NCBI RefSeq assembly: GCF_001931675.1
Contig: NZ_CP014839.1
Coordinates: 4,216,001-4,280,000, forward strand
Direction of reading: 5' to 3'
DNA: 64,000 nt
Origin: Pandoraea thiooxydans
GTDB taxonomy: Bacteria; Pseudomonadota; Gammaproteobacteria; Burkholderiales; Burkholderiaceae
Shown here: one piece after another, positions 33,001 to 40,650 of the stretch
Numbering within the stretch: the first letter of the stretch is position 1
Layout of the letters: every line of letters begins with the position of its first letter
The notes under the pieces: generated by a model
Database searches by the model: none
Seen by the model: only the letters and a program-made list of their open reading frames with translations
What the model was told of the DNA's origin: nothing
Position numbers and translations under genes: made by a program

Positions 33001-33948
33001 GATGCCCCGGCCGGCCGAGGCCTTGCCGATCGCCTGGATCGCCTGCTCGTAGGATGCGTAGTAGCGCTGTGCGTCTTCCTCGGTAGTGGCCGCCTCGCCC
33101 AGCATGTCGTAGGAGTAGCGAAAGCCCTGGGCTTCGAACTTGCGGCTGTTGGCGAGTGCTTCGGAGATGGTCTCGCCGGTGACGAACTGCTCGCCCATGA
33201 GGCGCATGGCCATGTCGACGCCCTTGCGGATCAGCGGCTCGCCGCCCTTGCCGATCATGCGGGTGAGCGCCGTCGAGAGGCTGGCTTCGCTGGTCGTGGT
33301 GACCAGTTTGCCGGTGATCATCAGGCCCCAGGTCGCGGCATTGACGAACATCGACGGCGAGTGGCCCATATGGGACTGCCAATCGCCCTTGCTGATCTTG
33401 TCGCGGATCAGCGCGTCGCGCGTCGCTTTGTCGGGGATGCGCAGCAGCGCTTCGGCCAGGCACATCAGTGCCACGCCTTCCTGGCTCGACAGCGAAAACT
33501 CATGGATCAGACCTTCCACGCCGCCGCCGGTGCGCTTGCCGCGCAGCGCCTCGACCAGCTTGCGTGCGAGCGCCTGGGTCGTATCGGCGAGCGCGGCGGG
33601 CAACTTGGCCTGACCGATCAGCACCGGCACGCACTCGGGTTCCGGGCGCCGATACGCGGCTGTGATGGCCGCGCGCAGCACCGATTGCGGCTGCACGTTT
33701 TGGGCGAACTCGAGAAACGGCTGCACGGTGCTCTCGTCATCGGGCGTCGACGAATCGACGACCTCGGTGCTACCCGGTCGCGCCGATTGCAGCTCCGGGG
33801 GCAGCGTGCCGCTCTCGATCTTTTCCAGATACGCGAAAATGGCCTGCTTGATCAGCCAGTGCGGAGTGCGTTCGATGAGCTGCGCGGCGGCCTTGAGCCG
33901 GCCGCGCAAGTTTTCGTCAACCTTGACGCCGAGCGTGGTATTTGCCAT
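30034..33948 (-). CDS. putA: Trifunctional PutA: proline regulator / proline dehydrogenase / P5C dehydrogenase
   Basis: 1304 residues from ATG 33948 (AGGTGCTTCTC upstream). Domains in order: ribbon-helix-helix (about 1-45, TTLGVKVDENLRGRLKAAA), linker, FAD-dependent proline dehydrogenase barrel (about 180-490), P5C dehydrogenase (about 560-1030; catalytic Cys910 in AGQRCSALR, E-T-GGQNAM), and a C-terminal ALDH-like domain that completes the hollow channel. It oxidises proline to glutamate at the membrane and, without proline, represses its own promoter through the N-terminal domain. Candidate GTTGCA sites lie just upstream. Confidence 0.96.
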   Translation of the reverse strand: MANTTLGVKVDENLRGRLKAAAQLIERTPHWLIKQAIFAYLEKIESGTLPPELQSARPGSTEVVDSSTPDDESTVQPFLEFAQNVQPQSVLRAAITAAYRRPEPECVPVLIGQAKLPAALADTTQALARKLVEALRGKRTGGGVEGLIHEFSLSSQEGVALMCLAEALLRIPDKATRDALIRDKISKGDWQSHMGHSPSMFVNAATWGLMITGKLVTTTSEASLSTALTRMIGKGGEPLIRKGVDMAMRLMGEQFVTGETISEALANSRKFEAQGFRYSYDMLGEAATTEEDAQRYYASYEQAIQAIGKASAGRGIYEGPGISIKLSALHPRYSRAQQDRVMVELLPRVQALARLARQFDIGLNIDAEEADRLEISLDLLEALCFDPELAGWNGIGFVIQAYQKRAPFVIDYVIDLARRSRHRLMVRLVKGAYWDTEIKRAQVEGLEGYPVYTRKIYTDVSYLACAKKLLSVPDAIYPQFATHNAHTLSAIYHLAGQNYYPGQYEFQCLHGMGEPLYEEVVGPVANGKLNRPCRIYAPVGTHETLLAYLVRRLLENGANTSFVNRIADKSVSLDDLVANPIVEAEKISPLGAPHTKIPLPRDLYGRERPNSAGIDLSNEHRLASLSSALLASAGTAWRAAPLLADGERTEGVVREVRNPADLHDVVGQVIDAGAADVDAALAQAVATAPIWQATPVGERAECLLRAADLLEAHMPTLMGLVIREAGKSLPNAVAEVREAVDFLRYYAAQIGRGFSNDLHRPLGPVVCISPWNFPLAIFTGQVAAALAAGNPVLAKPAEQTSLIAAEAVRLLHAAGVPAGAVQLLPGNGETVGAALVADPRTKAVMFTGSTEVARLIARTLADRLDANGRPIPLIAETGGQNAMIVDSSALPEQVVYDVLASAFDSAGQRCSALRVLCLQDDIAERTLHMLKGAMQELTIGNPDHLSVDVGPVIDAEAQANIERHIEAMRSKGFKIHQLTLPERCRRGTFVPPTLIEIDSLTSLQREVFGPVLHVVRYARTDLDRLLDDINGTGYGLTFGVHTRIDETIAYVTERAKVGNIYVNRNVIGAVVGVQPFGGEGLSGTGPKAGGPLYLPRLLATCPASLPPEFTRNEPALAPLAEYREWLAAQGAKDAIERCERYLATSPLDATAVLPGPTGERNTYGLEPRGQVLCVASSPLGAQTQLAAVLATGNRAIFTARPAAKSLFDTLPKAFKARVSMLPDDADAGAVAELAAVLFEGDSDELRDLSRAVAQRSGPILSVQGLAPEALAAGEDYLLERLLTERSVSVNTAAAGGNASLMTIG

Positions 33949-34041
33949 GAGAAGCACCTGCGAAATCCCTGACCGCCGATCGGCGGCCGGATTATGGGGT
34001 GAGTGGGAACTGCTCGAATCGTACCGTGCTTTAAAGTGGGG

Positions 34042-34084
34042 TGCAACCGCATTTTTGGATGGGTTGTACCTTTTCCGGTGCAAC
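34042..34084. promoter_or_regulatory. Cluster of putative PutA operators (GTTGCA) upstream of putA
   Basis: Two perfect GTTGCA hexamers on the minus strand (34042-34047 and 34079-34084) flank a near match GTTGTA on the plus strand (34063-34068), 94-136 bases upstream of the putA start. GTTGCA is the known E. coli PutA RHH consensus, and this PutA retains the RHH domain, so autoregulation is likely. Confidence 0.65.
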
Positions 34085-34146
34085 GGGATCGACCTCCCCG
34101 GGTTGCGCCGGGTGCGGCGCGGTGCACCCGGCCGATGCGCAGATGG

Positions 34147-36420
34147 TCAGATGTCGAGCGGGTCGACTTCCAGATACCAGCGGGCGGCCGTTTTGGTGTC
34201 CCTGAGGCGGGCGACCCAGCCGCTCAGGAATTGCTGCAAGGCCGGCCGCGACGGGCTCTCCACCAGCAATTGCGCGCGCTCGCTGTTGGCCACGCGCACC
34301 AGTGTCATCGGCACCGGATCGTAGAGCGTGACCTGCGCCGAGGCGAGTTCCGGCGTTTGGCCCAGGTCGCGGGCGGTTTGCAGAAACTCCAGTGCGACGG
34401 CCAGCGCGCGCGCTTCGGCGCGCAGCAGCGCCTGGTGCGTGAAGGGCGGCAGGCTGGCCTGTTCACGCTCGGCCAGTTGGCCGGCGGCAAAACCCGCGTA
34501 GTCGTGCCGCAGGAGCGCGGCATACAGCGGATGATCGGCGTAGCGTGTCTGGATCAGGACTTCGCCCGGCTGGCCGGCGCGGCCGGCGCGGCCGCTGACC
34601 TGCATCAATTGGGAGAACAGGCGCTCGCCGGCGCGAAAATCGTGCGAAAACAGGGCGGCGTCGGCGTTGATCACGCCCACCAGCGTGACATTGCGAAAAT
34701 CGTGCCCCTTGGCCACCATCTGCGTACCCACCAGGATGTCGATCGCGCCGGCATGCACTTCGTCGAACAGTGCCTGCGCGCTGCCTTTGCGGCGGGTACT
34801 GTCGGCGTCGATGCGGGCGATACGGGCGTTCGGAAAGCGCCTTGCGAGCGTCTCCTCGATGCGCTGCGTGCCGCGCCCGAGCGGCGCCAGATCGAGATTG
34901 CCGCAATCCGGGCAAGCGCGCGGAATGGCTGCCTCCAGGCCGCAGTGATGACAGCGCAGGCGCCGCTCGCTTTTATGCAGCACCAGATGCGCGCTGCAGC
35001 GCGGGCAGCCGCTGATCCAGCCGCAAGCGTCGCATGCCAGCACCGGGGCGTAGCCGCGCCGGTTCAGAAACAGCAGGCTTTGCTGGCCGCGCGCCAGCCG
35101 CTGGGCGACCGCACCCAGCAGCGGTTGGGCCAGACCGTCTTCGAGGGCGCGCTGCGCCTGGCCCTCGCGCTGCAGATCGATCAGCCGGACTTCGGGCAGC
35201 ACCGCGTCGGGCGAGGCCCGCTCGCGCAGCGTGAGCAGGCGGTAGCGGCCTTGCTGGGCGCGGCGCCAACTGTCCAGCGAGGGCGTGGCCGAGCCCAGCA
35301 CGATCGGGATGCCGCGCTGGTGCGCGCGCCATACCGCCAGATCACGAGCGGAGTAGCGCAGGCTCTCCTGCTGTTTGTAGGACGGATCGTGCTCCTCGTC
35401 GACCACGATCAGGCGCAGGTGCGGCAGCGAGGCCAAGACCGCCAGCCGCGTGCCGAGCACGATGCGAGCCCGCCCGCGATGGGCGGCGAGCCAGTGGCGG
35501 GCGCGTTCCCCCTCGGCCAGGCCGCTGTGCAGCGTGGCCAGGGTTTCCTTGGGAAAGCGTCGGCGAAAGACTTGTTCCAGTTGCGGTGTGAGATTGATTT
35601 CGGGGACCAGAACCAACACCTGGGCGCCGGGATGCAGGAGCGCCGCGGCAACCGCGTGCAGGTAAACCTCGGTTTTGCCGCTGCCGGTCACGCCGTGAAG
35701 CAGGAACGGCGCCGGCGCGGCGTCTTCCCGGCGCAGCGCAGCATCGATTGCCTCGAAGGCGGCTTGTTGCTCGTCGGTCAGGCGCGGTGCGGCGGCTACT
35801 TCGAGCGGCGCGGCTGCGTCGGCGTAGTCATCGGCGTCGGTGTTTTCGACGATTACCCAGCCCTGCGCGGCCCACTGGTGCAGCAGTTCCGGCGCTTGTG
35901 CGCACAGGGCGCGGGCTTCGTCGGCATCGAGCGTGCCGGCGGCGCAAAGTCCTTCAGCCAGCCGGCGCCGGGCTTTGGCGCGGGCTGGCAGACTCGCCAG
36001 CAGCGCCGACTCGCCGCGCGGGTCGAGCCGAAAATGCCGGGCGCCGCGCTCGGCCAGCAGGCGTGGCCATCGGGCGGCGCTGCGCAAATGGGTCGGCAAC
36101 GCGGGCAGGGCGACCTCGCCCAGCGCGCGCTGGTAGTAGCGTGCGGCGAATTCCATGAGCGCGCGCCAGTCCGCCGGCAAAGGCGGCAGCTCCCGCCACG
36201 CGATTTCCAGGGATCTGATTTTTTGCGACGGTACTTCGCTGCGCTGCGTCATCTCCCATACCACGCCAACCACCTGGCGGCGTCCGAACGGCACCTGCAC
36301 CAGTTGGCCGGGGACGATGGGCGGCTCGCCGTGCCCCGTATATTGGACGCGGTAGTCGAACAGCGTGGTCAACGGCGTGTCGAGCGCGACACGCGCGAAT
36401 AGGTCTGGAGGCACGGGCAA
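34147..36420 (-). CDS. priA: Primosomal protein N' (replication restart helicase PriA)
   Basis: 757 residues. The N-terminal 3'-DNA-binding domain has LFDYRV, PGQLVQVPFG. Helicase motifs: HGVTGSGKTEVYL, VVDEEHDPSYKQQ, LGSATPSLDSW, VGTQMVAKGHDF and GRAGRAGQPGEVLIQT. The eight zinc-site cysteines appear as CDACGWISGCPRCS...CHHCG...CPDCG. It reassembles the replisome at stalled forks. It lies between putA and hemE on the same strand, a common betaproteobacterial order, but 394 bases separate it from hemE. Confidence 0.97.
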   Translation of the reverse strand: MPVPPDLFARVALDTPLTTLFDYRVQYTGHGEPPIVPGQLVQVPFGRRQVVGVVWEMTQRSEVPSQKIRSLEIAWRELPPLPADWRALMEFAARYYQRALGEVALPALPTHLRSAARWPRLLAERGARHFRLDPRGESALLASLPARAKARRRLAEGLCAAGTLDADEARALCAQAPELLHQWAAQGWVIVENTDADDYADAAAPLEVAAAPRLTDEQQAAFEAIDAALRREDAAPAPFLLHGVTGSGKTEVYLHAVAAALLHPGAQVLVLVPEINLTPQLEQVFRRRFPKETLATLHSGLAEGERARHWLAAHRGRARIVLGTRLAVLASLPHLRLIVVDEEHDPSYKQQESLRYSARDLAVWRAHQRGIPIVLGSATPSLDSWRRAQQGRYRLLTLRERASPDAVLPEVRLIDLQREGQAQRALEDGLAQPLLGAVAQRLARGQQSLLFLNRRGYAPVLACDACGWISGCPRCSAHLVLHKSERRLRCHHCGLEAAIPRACPDCGNLDLAPLGRGTQRIEETLARRFPNARIARIDADSTRRKGSAQALFDEVHAGAIDILVGTQMVAKGHDFRNVTLVGVINADAALFSHDFRAGERLFSQLMQVSGRAGRAGQPGEVLIQTRYADHPLYAALLRHDYAGFAAGQLAEREQASLPPFTHQALLRAEARALAVALEFLQTARDLGQTPELASAQVTLYDPVPMTLVRVANSERAQLLVESPSRPALQQFLSGWVARLRDTKTAARWYLEVDPLDI

Positions 36421-36814
36421 AACTTAAAGTAAAACCTCAGAATTCGCCATAAACCGAGGATTCATAGACGCTTTCATGGTTCGGGGCAAACCTGTGGATA
36501 ACTATGTTGAAAACCTGCAGACGGCAGACGGCTGAATCACTGGCCGAGGTTCAGCTCGGCAAAATACTTCGCATGTGAACAGGCTAATTCTTATTTTTAA
36601 TCAGTAAGTTATAACGAATGATGGGGCCATCCACGGGAGTGGTGGCTTTTGTCGCGATGCAGCGAGCATTTTGTGCATAAGTCAAGTCTTGCCAGGTCAT
36701 TTTTTAAGGGGTTTTTCAATTTTTCTCCTTGACTTTTGCGTCTTGCCGACTCGGCCGAGCCTACTGGGGCGTAGCGGCCGCACAGGCCGCATGACGCTTT
36801 CGTGTCGGTCGAAT
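36421..36814. other. priA-hemE spacer with a DnaA box and a hairpin
   Basis: About 390 bases with no convincing gene, relatively AT-rich. It holds a perfect DnaA box on the minus strand (TTATCCACA, 36493-36501) 73 bases before the priA start, and a hairpin GCCATCCAC-GGGA-GTGGTGGC followed by TTTTG on the plus strand near 36627-36651. The latter looks like a plus-strand terminator although no plus-strand gene is seen upstream. The priA promoter must also be here. Confidence 0.5.
36493..36501 (-). promoter_or_regulatory. Perfect DnaA box (TTATCCACA) upstream of priA
   Basis: The nonamer matches the E. coli consensus exactly. Only one copy is present, so this is not an origin; it may modulate priA transcription or be incidental. 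Confidence 0.45.
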
Positions 36815-37912
36815 TTACTTGATTTGACGCACCTTTCGGCTGTACGCGTGAACCTCGTCGACCAGGACGGCGACATGATCGGGCTCGGTGAACTGGGAAA
36901 TGCCATGCCCCAGATTGAACACGTGGCCCGGATGGTTGCCGTAGGCGTCGAGCAGTCGGCGCGCCTCACTGCGGATGGCTTGCGGCGAAGCAAATAGAGC
37001 CGTCGGGTCGAGGTTGCCCTGCAGCGCGCAGCGTACGCCGATACGTTGGCGCGCGGCGGCCAGATCGACGGTCCAGTCCAGGCCGACGGCGTCGGCGCCG
37101 CTCTCGGCGATTGCCTCGAGCCATTGACCGCCACCCTTGGTGAAAACGATCTGCGGAATTCGGGCGCCGTCGTGTTCGCGTTTGATCTTCGCCAGCGCGC
37201 GAGTCATGGCCGCCAGCGAGAAACGCTGGTAAAGGCCATCGGCCAGCGTGCCGCCCCAGGTATCGAAAATCATCACCGCCTGCGCGCCGGCCTCGATCTG
37301 TGCATTCAGATACTGGGCGACAGCCTCGGTATTGATGTCGAGGATGCGCGTCAGCAGATCGGGGCGCTGGTACATCATCGTTTTGACGGTTCGAAAATCC
37401 GCCGATCCGCCGCCCTCGACCATATAGCAGGCGAGTGTCCATGGGCTTCCGGAGAAGCCGATCAGGGGCACTCGGCCGTTCAGGGCCGAGCGGATCTGCG
37501 TCACCGCGTCGAACACGTAGCGCAACGACGCCATGTCGGGCACGGCAAGGCTGGCGATGGCGGCCTCGTCGCGCAGCGGGTGCGCGAAGCGGGGCCCCTC
37601 GCCGGTCTCGAACGACAAGCCGAGCCCCATGGCGTCGGGAATCGTCAGGATGTCGGAGAACAGGATGGCCGCGTCCAGCGGGAAGCGCTCGAGCGGCTGC
37701 AGCGTCACCTCGGTGGCGTAGGCGGGGTTTTTCGCCAGCCCGAGGAAGCTGCCGGCGCGCGCGCGCGTCGCATTGTATTCGGGCAGATAGCGGCCGGCCT
37801 GGCGCATCAGCCAGATCGGCGTGTAATCGGTGGGTTGGCGCAGCAGCGCGCGCAGGAATGTGTCGTTTTGCAGGGTGGCGGGCACGGCGGTCTGGCTTCC
37901 GGTGTGGGGCAA
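36815..37912 (-). CDS. hemE: Uroporphyrinogen decarboxylase
   Basis: 365 residues. Signature 1 [15 protein letters not shown] (Arg and Asp/Tyr pocket), [14 protein letters not shown], signature 2 [16 protein letters not shown], and the C-terminal [13 protein letters not shown] motif are intact. It removes four carboxyl groups from uroporphyrinogen III to give coproporphyrinogen III in the cytosol. It is first in the minus-strand run hemE-priA-putA and divergent from the PheC-like gene; the ATG lies about 80 bases from that gene. Confidence 0.98.
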   Translation of the reverse strand: MPHTGSQTAVPATLQNDTFLRALLRQPTDYTPIWLMRQAGRYLPEYNATRARAGSFLGLAKNPAYATEVTLQPLERFPLDAAILFSDILTIPDAMGLGLSFETGEGPRFAHPLRDEAAIASLAVPDMASLRYVFDAVTQIRSALNGRVPLIGFSGSPWTLACYMVEGGGSADFRTVKTMMYQRPDLLTRILDINTEAVAQYLNAQIEAGAQAVMIFDTWGGTLADGLYQRFSLAAMTRALAKIKREHDGARIPQIVFTKGGGQWLEAIAESGADAVGLDWTVDLAAARQRIGVRCALQGNLDPTALFASPQAIRSEARRLLDAYGNHPGHVFNLGHGISQFTEPDHVAVLVDEVHAYSRKVRQIK

Positions 37913-37994
37913 TGATGCATTCTACCTAACCATGCCCAAAGGGCGAACGCTAGCGTAGTATTTGACTTTCCATATGTTCGACGAGGAGACAACA

Positions 37995-38789
37995 ATGAAA
38001 AGTCGTTGGATTGCCGTGGCGCTGTCGATGTTGCTTGGCGCTTTTTGCAGTGTGTCGCAGGCGCAGGCGCCGGCGAGTGTCGGGAACTCGCGGCTCGATG
38101 CGGTCATCAAGAGCGGCACGCTGCGTGTTTGCACCACGGGCGATTACAAGCCCTATACGTTTTTGCGTCCCGATGGCCAATTCGAGGGAATCGATATCGA
38201 TCTGGCGAAGTCGCTGGCGGCGTCGCTGGGCGTCAAGGCCGATTTCGTGAAAACCACCTGGCCGCATCTGATGAGCGACTTCCTGGCCGACAAGTGCGAC
38301 GTCGCGGTGGGTGGCATCTCGGTGTCGCTCGAGCGTGCCAAGCGCGTTTATTTCAGTCATGTGGTGATGGTCGACGGCAAGTCGCCGATCGCGCGCTGCG
38401 CTGATGTGAAGAAATACCAGACGCTGGCGCAACTGGATCGCCCGAGCGTGCGCGCCATCTTCAACCCGGGCGGCACCAACGAGAAATTTGCCCGCGCCTA
38501 TCTGAGCAAGGCGCATTTGATCGAATACCCGGACAACGTCACGATTTTCGACCAGATCGTCAAGGGTAAAGCCGACGTGATGGTGACCGATACGTCCGAG
38601 ACGCTGCTGCAGCACAAGCTGCATCCGACGCTGTGCCCGGTCAATCCGGGCAAGCCGCTGCAGTACGGCGAGAAGGCTTACATGCTGCCGATGGGCGACA
38701 ACGTGTTCCGCGCTTATGTCGACCAATGGCTGCACCTGACCAAGGCCACCGGCGCCTATCAGAAGGTGGTCGACAAGTGGCTGAAGTGA
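37995..38789 (+). CDS. pheC: Periplasmic cyclohexadienyl (arogenate/prephenate) dehydratase, PheC-like
   Basis: 264 residues, with a signal peptide (about 1-24, AQA cleavage). The mature part is a solute-binding-protein fold: TLRVCTTGDYKPYTFLRPDG, FEGIDIDLAKSLA, TTWPHLMSDF, DVAVGGISVSLERAKRVYFS, and NPGGTNEKFARA with the Glu that acts as general acid in the family. This combination, including PIARCADVKKYQTL and DNVTIFDQIV, matches Pseudomonas PheC rather than amino-acid binding proteins. It makes phenylpyruvate/phenylalanine in the periplasm. A GAGGAGA site precedes the ATG. A plain binding protein is the alternative. Confidence 0.82.
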   Translation: MKSRWIAVALSMLLGAFCSVSQAQAPASVGNSRLDAVIKSGTLRVCTTGDYKPYTFLRPDGQFEGIDIDLAKSLAASLGVKADFVKTTWPHLMSDFLADKCDVAVGGISVSLERAKRVYFSHVVMVDGKSPIARCADVKKYQTLAQLDRPSVRAIFNPGGTNEKFARAYLSKAHLIEYPDNVTIFDQIVKGKADVMVTDTSETLLQHKLHPTLCPVNPGKPLQYGEKAYMLPMGDNVFRAYVDQWLHLTKATGAYQKVVDKWLK

Positions 38790-38840
38790 TGAGGCCCTGA
38801 GTCTGCGGATCGTGGCTAGTGGATAGCCGCGCAGCGCGGC

Positions 38841-38876
38841 AAAGGCGGCAGACGAGATGTCTTGCCGCCTTTTTCG
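38841..38876 (+). terminator. Rho-independent terminator after pheC
   Basis: AAAGGCGGCA (38841-38850) pairs with TGCCGCCTTT (38863-38872) and the T-run continues to 38874. It ends just before the convergent hydrolase gene; the A/T symmetry could let it act in both directions. Confidence 0.88.
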
Positions 38877-38879
38877 TTG

Positions 38880-39812
38880 TCAGGCGAGCCAGTGCCGCAA
38901 CCGGGCGGCGGCATCTTGCATGGCGCGGCGCCCGGCCGGGGACAGCGACTGCAGGCGCGCGAAGCCATGCGTCATGCCGTGCGCCTTGATCAATTCCGCT
39001 CTCCCCCCGTGTTGCTCGACGAAGTGCGCGTAGGCGACGCCGTCGTCATGCAGCGGGTCATGCTCGGCGACCAACACGATGGTCGGCGGTAATACGTGGC
39101 TGGGCGGCGCCGCGAGCAGGTCGACCCGGGTATCGTCTTGCGGCGCCTGCGCGCCATCCAGGAATTTCTCCCAATACCAGCGCATGTCTTCGCGCGAGAG
39201 GCCGATGCCATTGGCATGGGCAATGTAGCTGGGCGTGTCGAGATACGGTCGGGCGACCGGGTAGATCAGCCATTGGTGAGTCACCAGGCCGGGCACGGCA
39301 GCGTTGACCGAGGCGCAGGCCTGGGCCGCGAGATGGCCGCCCGCGCTGTCGCCGCCGGCCACCAGCGCGTCGCTCGCGAGCCCCAGCCGCACACGCTGCT
39401 CGGCGCACCACAGCAGCGCAGCGTGAGCGTCGTCGCACGGCGCCGGGAACGGATGCTCCGGGGCCAATCGATAGTCGACGCTGATCACGGCCACGTCGGC
39501 GTCGGCCGCGGCCAGGGCGCACAGCGAGTGATGGGTGTCGACATCGCCCACGACCCAGCCGCCACCGTGAAAATAAACCAGCAGCGGCGGGCGCTTTCGG
39601 GCCGGCCGGTAGAGCCGCGCGCGCAGGGTGCGTCCGGGCAGCGGTATCGTCATCTCGGTGATCTGGATGTGCGGCAACTGCGGCTGCGGGGCTTGACTGG
39701 ACAACTCGGCAAAGCGCTGGCGGCGCGCCACGGCGTCGTTCGGGTCCGGCAGCGGCGCGTACTGCTGTGCGATGCGGGCGTAGTAGGCGGCAAGATCGGC
39801 GTCAATGCTCAT
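38880..39812 (-). CDS. Alpha/beta hydrolase, HSL-type carboxylesterase
   Basis: 310 residues from ATG 39812. The oxyanion motif YFHGGGWVVGD and nucleophile elbow GDSAGGHLA identify the hormone-sensitive-lipase group. The acid and base should be Asp in EHDPLHDD and His in GMTHGFAR. It is cytosolic, with no signal peptide, and probably cleaves short-chain esters; the natural substrate is unknown. The 3' end meets the pheC terminator, and the CoA-binding gene lies 29 bases upstream on the same strand. Confidence 0.9.
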   Translation of the reverse strand: MSIDADLAAYYARIAQQYAPLPDPNDAVARRQRFAELSSQAPQPQLPHIQITEMTIPLPGRTLRARLYRPARKRPPLLVYFHGGGWVVGDVDTHHSLCALAAADADVAVISVDYRLAPEHPFPAPCDDAHAALLWCAEQRVRLGLASDALVAGGDSAGGHLAAQACASVNAAVPGLVTHQWLIYPVARPYLDTPSYIAHANGIGLSREDMRWYWEKFLDGAQAPQDDTRVDLLAAPPSHVLPPTIVLVAEHDPLHDDGVAYAHFVEQHGGRAELIKAHGMTHGFARLQSLSPAGRRAMQDAAARLRHWLA

Positions 39813-39841
39813 CGGGCGGACTCTTCGGTTAAGCGGCAGAT

Positions 39842-40306
39842 TCAGTGGGGCGATGTCAATTCGGCTTGCCAGCGCGCATGTTCGATCTTTACGCACCGGT
39901 CCATCACGACATCCAGCCCGGCGGCGCGGGCCTGCGCGGCGGCCTGCGGATGTTCGATGCCCAGCTGCATCCACAGGCTGCGCGCACCGATGGCGATGGC
40001 CTGCGCGGCAATCGGCGGAATATCTTCCGAGCGACGGAAGCAGTTGACCATGTCGATCGTCTGGCCCTGCGCGCGCATCGCTTGCGCCGCGTCTCGCAAG
40101 CTCGCGTAGCAGGTTTCGCCGAGAATGCCGCCGGGCAGGTCGACCGCCTGCGGATTGACCGGCACGATCCGGTAGCCGTGCGCCTGCATATAACGGCTGG
40201 TGGTATAGCTGGCGCGATCGGGGCGCGGTGAGAGTCCAACCACCGCGATCACCCGATCGCGTGCAAGGATCTCGGGAATGCGTGAGAGATTGTCGGTGTC
40301 GCTCAT
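39842..40306 (-). CDS. CoA-binding domain protein (YccU-like)
   Basis: 154 residues from ATG 40306; a TTG three codons upstream is in frame but less likely. The CoA_binding fold is complete: VIAVVGLSPRPDRASYTTSRYM, GYRIVPVNPQ, IDMVNCFRRSEDIPPIA and SLWMQLGIEHPQAA. The family binds CoA like succinyl-CoA synthetase alpha subunits; its cellular role is undefined. It precedes the carboxylesterase gene in a probable two-gene unit. Confidence 0.88.
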   Translation of the reverse strand: MSDTDNLSRIPEILARDRVIAVVGLSPRPDRASYTTSRYMQAHGYRIVPVNPQAVDLPGGILGETCYASLRDAAQAMRAQGQTIDMVNCFRRSEDIPPIAAQAIAIGARSLWMQLGIEHPQAAAQARAAGLDVVMDRCVKIEHARWQAELTSPH

Positions 40307-40399
40307 CGAAAACAAGGTCGGGATGATTATCGCTTCAAACTAACACGGCTTTGCGCGCAGGCGCCTGACTGAGCCGGCGCACCGCCACGCAAGCTCCGC

Positions 40400-40648
40400 G
40401 GGGCTCTCGAGACAGGCATGGAGGTTACATCCTGAAACACTTTGTTACCCCTGCATGAGGGGCTTTGTACCACAATCCTTCCATCGCTGTTGCACATTCC
40501 CCCGAGCGTTTGGCAGCGATGCCATATCGAGCAAGCGTTTCCCCCGATGCGTTCTCATGCTCACCGATATGGCTACCCAATCTGGTCTCCTCGCGCTAAC
40601 CCCGTAGCGTGTGGTTTTGGCGGGCATATGCCCCGCCATTTTTTTTGT
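40400..40648 (+). ncRNA. Candidate structured non-coding RNA with its own terminator
   Basis: No plus-strand gene exists here, yet the plus strand carries a row of hairpins: CCCC-N7-GGGG near 40449-40463; CATCGCTG/CAGCGATG (about 40482 to 40521); GCCATATCG/CGATATGGC (about 40521 to 40573) with further inner pairing GAGCA/TGCTC; and a perfect terminator at 40618-40648. This adds up to a 200-250 base transcript convergent with hyi. It lacks the marks of 6S RNA, SRP RNA, RNase P RNA or tmRNA that I could check. No clear promoter was found, so the 5' end is a guess. Confidence 0.4.
40618..40648 (+). terminator. Strong plus-strand terminator next to hyi
   Basis: TGGCGGG-CATATG-C-CCCGCCA followed by nine T residues. 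It points in the plus direction, opposite to both neighbouring genes, so it must end an unannotated plus-strand transcript. Confidence 0.85.
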
Positions 40649-40650
40649 CT

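Noticed and set aside
34003-36402. Plus-strand frame of about 800 codons opposite priA
   Set aside because: PriA motifs on the minus strand are complete, so this is another GC shadow.
36493-36501. Replication origin at the DnaA box
   Set aside because: Only one consensus box, no box cluster, no dnaA or dnaN nearby.
40400-40648. 6S RNA, SRP RNA, RNase P RNA or tmRNA at the hairpin-rich spacer
   Set aside because: None of their conserved cores is present (no GGAAGGAAGCAGCC-like SRP loop, no RNase P core, no tag frame, no long 6S bubble). Retained only as an unclassified RNA candidate.
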